Shown here: positions 63,635-64,000 of the stretch, in pieces | How the letters are laid out: each line of letters begins with the position of its first letter | Position numbering within the stretch: the stretch's first letter is position 1 | DNA from: Planctomycetaceae bacterium | Lineage (GTDB): Bacteria; Planctomycetota; Planctomycetia; Pirellulales; Thermoguttaceae | Length of the DNA: 64,000 nt | Assembly: GCA_021372005.1 (NCBI GenBank) | Contig: JAJFVC010000060.1 | Location: 62,001 to 126,000 of the forward strand | Direction: 5' to 3' | Made by a program: the position numbers and the translations under genes | Notes under the pieces: model-generated | Databases searched by the model: none | What the model saw: only the letters and a program-made list of their open reading frames with translations | What the model was told of the DNA's origin: nothing

Positions 63635-64000
63635 ATGGGTCTCATTCCCTGGAGAAATAAACAACCGGAAGGCCGATCCAACGATCTATCGCCGCTGGTG
63701 GCGTTGCGCGGCGAAATGGACCGCCTGTTCGACACGTTCTTGCGAGAGCCCTTTCAGGCCATCGATTGGCCATCGTGGGGCGGGTCGGACAAATGGTCGC
63801 CCGCCGTCGACATCGCCGAGAGCGACAAGGAAATGACGATCCAGGCCGAGTTGCCCGGCATCGATCCGAAAGAACTTGACGTCTCGGTAACCGGAAATCA
63901 GCTAGTCCTCAGCGGTGAAAAACGCGAATCGAGCGAGCGGAAAGAAAAGGGCGTCTACCACAGCGAAGCCCGTTACGGTTCTTTCCGCCGAGTCATTCCG
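63635..64000 (+). CDS. Hsp20/alpha-crystallin small heat-shock protein (third, cut by window edge)
   Basis: About 122 residues are visible, with no stop before the edge. It starts MGLIPWRNKQPEG and has LVALRGEMDRLFDTFLREPF, then the alpha-crystallin domain WSPAVDIAESDKEMTIQAEL, PGIDPKELDVSVTGNQLVLS and GSFRRVIP at the end. ATG 63635 is preferred over ATG 63632 because GAGG (63624-63627) then lies seven bases upstream. This is the type closest to the common bacterial IbpA-like Hsp20. Confidence 0.9.
   Translation, partial: MGLIPWRNKQPEGRSNDLSPLVALRGEMDRLFDTFLREPFQAIDWPSWGGSDKWSPAVDIAESDKEMTIQAELPGIDPKELDVSVTGNQLVLSGEKRESSERKEKGVYHSEARYGSFRRVIP

Overview
The window is GC-rich bacterial chromosome, densely and mosaically coded, with almost no long conserved operons. 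The gene mix points to a planctomycete of the Pirellulales type: a FixLJ-like two-component pair, a eukaryote-like Ser/Thr kinase, a SpoIIE-like phosphatase, PQQ-propeller and TPR secreted proteins, a CHAT-TPR protein with a signal peptide, scattered biosynthetic genes and many short dispersed hairpin repeats. This is an inference from gene content; there is no rRNA in the window.

Layout. 1-1.4 kb: an ABC ATPase (cut by the left edge) behind a GntR repressor with its own visible promoter and operator. 1.5-13.3 kb: murD, a cupin, ligA-hemH-aldo/keto reductase in a tight run, a small membrane-anchored protein facing a PH-domain protein, a PfkB kinase, a Tat-exported sugar isomerase, a SufR-like regulator and dnaB, then tRNA-Arg(CCT). 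13.5-15 kb: a polytopic membrane protein and the remnant of a REP-associated transposase with two REP hairpins. 15-17.6 kb: a receiver-histidine kinase, a FixJ-type regulator and a lone receiver. 17.8-21.9 kb: glcD-glcE-glcF, the glycolate oxidase subunits. 22-25.9 kb: a ParE/RelE toxin-antitoxin pair, a Ser/Thr kinase, ArfB and a GAF-SpoIIE protein.

26.0-29.1 kb is a small island. An intact tRNA-Leu(GAG) stands at one end and a degenerate copy of its 3' 53 bases at the other. The only gene between them is a single-chain restriction-modification enzyme (adenine methyltransferase fused to a BsuBI/PstI-type nuclease). 29.2-36 kb: a secreted 6-phosphogluconolactonase-like propeller, then the [FeFe]-hydrogenase maturation set hydE-hydG-aspA-hydF on the minus strand, followed by a divergent larA-like gene. 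37-53.6 kb: a 1320-residue protein of unknown function, a PQQ-repeat protein, purH, trpC, mutY with an overlapping glycosyltransferase, a YgiQ radical SAM protein, a TPR protein, panB and a Q-rich secreted protein. 54-59 kb: gapA with a good promoter and terminator, then a five-gene fatty-acid-type cluster (dehydratase, fabG, long ACP, second dehydratase, fabF). 59.4-62.4 kb: the CHAT-TPR protein. 62.7-64 kb: three consecutive Hsp20 genes, the last cut by the right edge.

Strongest leads: the tRNA-delimited island with its fused PstI-like enzyme; substituted catalytic residues in three enzymes (SpoIIE-like phosphatase, Ser/Thr kinase, MutY); an attenuator-like leader before the SpoIIE gene; the GntR operator; and several families of dispersed hairpin or heptamer repeats placed exactly at gene boundaries. 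All family names come from reading motifs by eye, not from database searches.
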